In this document: positions 60,607-64,000 of the stretch, one piece after another
Layout of the letters: every line of letters begins with the position of its first letter
Position numbering within the stretch: position 1 is the first letter of the stretch
Origin: Datisca glomerata
Lineage: Eukaryota > Streptophyta > Magnoliopsida > Cucurbitales > Datiscaceae
Assembly: GCA_003255025.1 (NCBI GenBank)
Contig: QANY01013250.1
Coordinates: forward strand, 434,001 to 498,000
Reading direction: 5' to 3'
DNA: 64,000 bases
Position numbers and translations under genes: made by a program
The notes under the pieces: generated by a model
The model's database searches: none
What the model was told of the DNA's origin: nothing
Seen by the model: only the letters and a program-made list of their open reading frames with translations

Positions 60607-60720
60607 TTTTTAACCGATATAACATCAAACATTGGACTGCTCTATTTAATCCAATGCAATACAGTGCAGCTCAATCTGATAGATTGAAGTACTATCTTGA
60701 CTGTCAAACAAGTCATAAAT
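60607..60720. repeat. MITE-like end fragment
   Basis: GTACTATCTTGACTGTCAAACAAGTC at its right edge resembles, in reverse complement, the CTTGTTTGGTTGTCAGTACT start of the block at 48385-48440. Paired ends of this kind are usual for small hAT-like MITEs. The two halves now lie either side of the solo LTR and CACTA insertions, which may or may not be meaningful. Confidence 0.35.
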
Positions 60721-61189
60721 ACATAAATTTTGTACATAATCTCATGAATTTTAACAAATAATATTTAAACTTTATATTGCCTGCATGATAAATAAAATGT
60801 CTTGAAGATAAATAAATACATGAAATGACGAAGTGAGGGTTAGATATGTAAGGGTATATTTTTCATAGTTCATTCAAATGGATAAGAGTTGTGATGATTC
60901 ATCCGAGTTATTCGCTAGTTATCTCAAACGAAGCAGTCAAAAGAGTCGACTATGGTCAAAGTAGTGGTATCCATTTAAAATTAGATTCATTAATTATTGT
61001 AAACAATCGAAATGATTATTTGAAATCAAAATACGCAGAATCCTTTTATACGGTAAAACGTAATTTATAATCCTGAATTTTAGAAACATGTTATCTTGTA
61101 ATATATTTTAATTTAACTCGAGTTCATAATATCGTAAATTCATTATACATGGCAATGCCTTCCCATGACAATTTTTTAGAAAGAGTTAG
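60721..61189. other. Intergenic, nothing recognised
   Basis: AT-rich with no coding sense. A stretch at about 60970-61030 faintly resembles the GATTCTAGATTCATA...AATGACCATTTAGAATC part of duplicated block 1. Confidence 0.4.
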
Positions 61190-61414
61190 AGTACCTTTAA
61201 TGACGGGGAATTCCCGTCATCTATTTGTTTTTTCCGGCACCTATAATGACGGGTAATCCCCGTCATCTAATTACTTTTTGTGGTACCCTATATCGACGGT
61301 TTTTGTTTAAAATGACTAAAGATGATAATCAGGAAAATGACAGTCGGTCAGCTGTCAATATAGAGTTATAATGATGATTTTTACCTGTCATCTAAACCCT
61401 ATTTTGTAGTAGTG
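61190..61414 (-). mobile_element. CACTA-like terminus with paired palindromes
   Basis: Read on the minus strand from 61414, the sequence begins CACTACTACAAAATAGGG, a CACTA-type end. Inside are two near-identical palindromes, ATGACGGG-GAATT-CCCGTCAT (61200-61220) and ATGACGGG-TAATC-CCCGTCAT (61246-61266), and further TGACAG/CTGTCA pairs. No opposite terminus is found nearby, so it is a fragment or a diverged MITE. Confidence 0.5.
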
Positions 61415-61419
61415 ACCAT

Positions 61420-61640
61420 AAGGGTGACATCAATGGTGCTCACGTGGGGGTAACATCAATGGTGCTACACCCCTATGGTGCTGGCATGGGGACGACCCCC
61501 ACGGGTACCTTAGTGTCGGCACTCCGGTGGTGCACCTCAATGGCGGCACTCCATGGTGCATCCTAGCGGCGACATTGTATGATACATATCAGCAGTGACA
61601 CTCCGTGGTGTATCCTTGGAGGAGAAACTTATGATACATC
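61420..61640. repeat. Degenerate tandem repeat with GGTGCA/ACTCC motifs
   Basis: Irregular units of about 30-35 bp share ACATCAATGGTGCT (61427, 61454) and then GGCACTCCGGTGGTGCA, GGCACTCCATGGTGCA and GACACTCCGTGGTGTA. The block is GC-richer than its surroundings. No coding frame persists. Confidence 0.6.
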
Positions 61641-63856
61641 GTAATAGTTACATTTCGCAGAGAGTCAACGTTGAGATCATCAACCCTCATGTACAAACCT
61701 AAATAATGATTTTTTTATGAATATCGTTCTTGAAATCTATGATTTTTTTTAAATTTCTTTTCCTTTTATGAACGTAGACAATAAGGACGCGTCAAAGAAG
61801 GGCTCCAGCTTACATTAGCTGGACCTTATAGAATCAGCTATTAAGGGTCCGTCAGCGGAACAGTCGGATCTGCTGGTTTTTCCTGAAGCTCGCGGACGGC
61901 GTTAGCCACGGTGCCGGTTTATTGTGGCCTGCATTGAGTCTGGTTGGAATAAATTAAATACATAAAGTATTCATAAAATATAATAAAAATGTATAAGAGT
62001 GGTCTGATGGAGACACGTGGCAACTATTCAGACTAACTATACACTGATAGCACCGTCCCACGAGGCCTCCTTACATTTCTATGCATGAGCATGATCAGCT
62101 CTTTCCCCGGAGTGATACTTCCACTCCACGAGATATTACAAATTTTACATCTCACCAACACATTTCCCATTAATTTAACTTAATTACATGAATTTACAAA
62201 TTTAAGTGTCTAAGTGTATTGTTGTGGGTAATTTCTAAGGACTATTTTCGATGTTTGCCGCTTGTTGATGAATTAATAGATCAAAACAACATCGTTTAAG
62301 GTCTGAAGTCTTACATTACAATATCAGAGTGATCATTACGCCTACAGAGAACTTTACACATGACTTGTTTGAGACTTTAAAGGATTTTTTTAAAGTATGT
62401 GTCACATCAATCATATCACATTTAATGCAGTCATCAACCCTTCAATGGTATTTAATAATATTAACATCATTCACAGCAAAGTACTTACTAGTTAGGTTAG
62501 TCCTTTCACTATAAATATTACGCTTCGTGCAGTCATTATTCAAAACAATCACATGCCAACTTTAAATACACTCATTTTATTAACTTAAGCATCAAACACC
62601 TTCGGACGATAACACATACTCCACCAATGTTACTTGCCTTAATGTGCATTGTATGTTCTTGTGTGAAACATGTGTTGCTCGCCAAAATTTGGGCTTGTAT
62701 AAATTCCAATTGTCAACATAAAACATAGATGTGAATTCCTCATAATTAATTTAATAGGAGATCAATAAGAACATAATGTTGAAATCCATCCGTAGAAATA
62801 AAGAGAGAGGTAGGAGAATCATTGTAATGGTGACTAAACTTTTTGACCCTTTGAGAAATTTGTCACCTTCAAAGATATTTCATTTTCTTTAACGTTGTTT
62901 TCTGTTTACAAAAACAGCTGAATATCGTCTAGAAAAAAATACACAATGTTTTTTATAATAGCAAATTTTGGGAATCTAATTCCATTTAGAAAAAAAGTGT
63001 CAAAATGGGTGTAGAAACAATCAGTGAACACATTGAATATTAAAAAAAAGGTTAGAACCATTCTTTTCTCTATCATTATTCTTTTAACACGTTTGTTAGG
63101 TGAATTAAGTTGAGCCTTGCCAAATGTGAAGATGCTTAAATAGTGAATTAGTAGGGTGGAAATTAGTGAGAAAACATTAATCAATGATTTTTTTAAGTAT
63201 ATGAGAAACTTTTCAGTATATCTGAAATATTGAAAACTCGATACTCATTCATGTCATTACGTCATATGTTTATATTTTTTTTAATTCTTAGAATCAACTT
63301 ATTATTTTTCCTCAAAATATGAATAAAATATAATATTTTAAGACCTATAACAATAGATTATAAAGAGTATTGAAAATTCAATAGTGAATGAGTACTAGTT
63401 GAGCTATAATGTTTAACAGTTTCTATGGAAAAACAATTATGAATTCTTACTGCGTAGATAAAACTTTACATAACTTTTTTAACTGAATTTTAGTCCGTGT
63501 AGGATTACTCAAATTGAATACAATAATGCTTGCCTCAAATAATACATGGTTAACATTATAAAATTCTAAGAGTATTGAAAATTGACTCGAATCCATAATT
63601 TTATGGGTATAGATAGTGTGGTCTATCTAAACATTTATGCTGATATTGTAAATGGTTAACTTTGGGACCTTGTTTCTTACCAAAAATACCTTTAGGGCCT
63701 CTTTATCTATAGTATAAAGGGAAACAAAATTAAGCCTTGAAAAGCGTATATTACTTTAGCTAGATCCACGAAGAAAGAAAAATCATAAAATGTATCACTT
63801 CAACATTATTGTTTATTGTAAATATTACTAAAAAATAATATGTAATTTATGTTACT
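61641..63856. other. Intergenic region, no supported gene
   Basis: Apart from a GC-richer patch at about 61790-61960 (GGACGGCGTTAGCCACGGTG region), the sequence is AT-rich. Open frames at 62329-62514 and 62906-63184 are low-complexity or hydrophobic and lack any recognisable motif. Confidence 0.45.
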
Positions 63857-64000
63857 GTTGGAGTTATCCCACATCGATTATGCAATGGACTCGTGATCAG
63901 TTTATAAATGTGAGTGAAAGTCTCACCTCTCACTAAATTTTGAGGTTGAAAAAACTCAATAGTACCCAAGAGTTACTTATCACTGTCATAAACTATGATA
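63857..64000 (+). mobile_element. Possible LTR start running off the window
   Basis: TGTTGGAGTTATCCCACATC at 63857 followed by GATTATGCAATGG, TTATAAATGTGAG and GTCTCACCTCTCAC has the look of the 5' end of a common class of small plant LTRs (TG start, short TATA-like element). A diverged relative lies at about 45535-45640. The other end is outside the window, so this is tentative. Confidence 0.35.

Noticed and set aside
1..64000. CRISPR arrays, rRNA genes, operon-type gene clusters or bacterial systems
   Set aside because: Tandem arrays present (68 bp, 141 bp) have no unique spacers between conserved repeats and lie inside retroelements. No rRNA or intact tRNA gene was recognised. Gene structure is eukaryotic throughout.

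Overview
The window is plant nuclear DNA, from an AT-rich angiosperm genome and most likely a eudicot. The evidence is a thaumatin-like gene with spliceosomal introns, Ty3/gypsy elements of the Tat/Ogre lineage, CACTA (En/Spm) transposons, tRNA-derived SINEs and many MITE-like pieces. Nothing bacterial, plasmid or organellar is evident. More than half of the window is recognisable transposon sequence, most of it decayed.

Layout. 1-3224: AT-rich intergenic DNA with one short SINE (2552-2658) bounded by a 16-bp target-site duplication. 3225-12091: a degenerate Tat-lineage gypsy element on the plus strand, with 508/506-bp LTRs, gag, protease, RT, RNase H, a second archaeal-type RNase H and integrase. 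It also has a 68-bp tandem array and a decayed antisense ORF between pol and the 3' LTR. 12092-21240: intergenic DNA containing two blocks that each occur twice about 4.4 kb apart. 21253-22728: the only host gene that looks intact, a three-exon thaumatin-like protein of about 300 residues. 22729-28250: intergenic DNA with a second SINE (24548-24735) flanked by a 12-bp duplication. 28743-45351: a 16.6-kb Ogre-like gypsy element on the minus strand, with about 2.1-kb LTRs, the lineage-specific ORF1, gag-protease, a candidate intron, pol and a roughly 141-bp dimeric tandem array. Its 5' LTR is cut by a single N at 45352, and another N (29524) lies in the 3' LTR.

45353-48799 is intergenic. 48800-53217 is a solo LTR of the same Ogre-like family with a perfect 5-bp duplication (ACTAT). 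Nested in it is a 2.3-kb non-autonomous CACTA-type element (48884-51154) carrying two exons of a serine carboxypeptidase-like gene. 53248-60595 is a 7.3-kb CACTA element with remnants of a TNP2-type transposase and a PTTA-like second gene. It holds an antisense exon from a CURLY LEAF-type Polycomb histone methyltransferase and a nested LTR-less chromovirus pol fragment bounded by a ~30-bp inverted repeat. 60596-64000: intergenic DNA with MITE/CACTA end fragments and a degenerate short tandem repeat.

There is no operon-like cooperation between genes. The main biological theme is nested transposition and gene capture: two CACTA-type elements within 12 kb each picked up exons of unrelated host genes, and two Tat-lineage retroelements independently carry tandem arrays in the same place, between pol and the 3' LTR. 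All identifications come from reading motifs by eye, without database searches.
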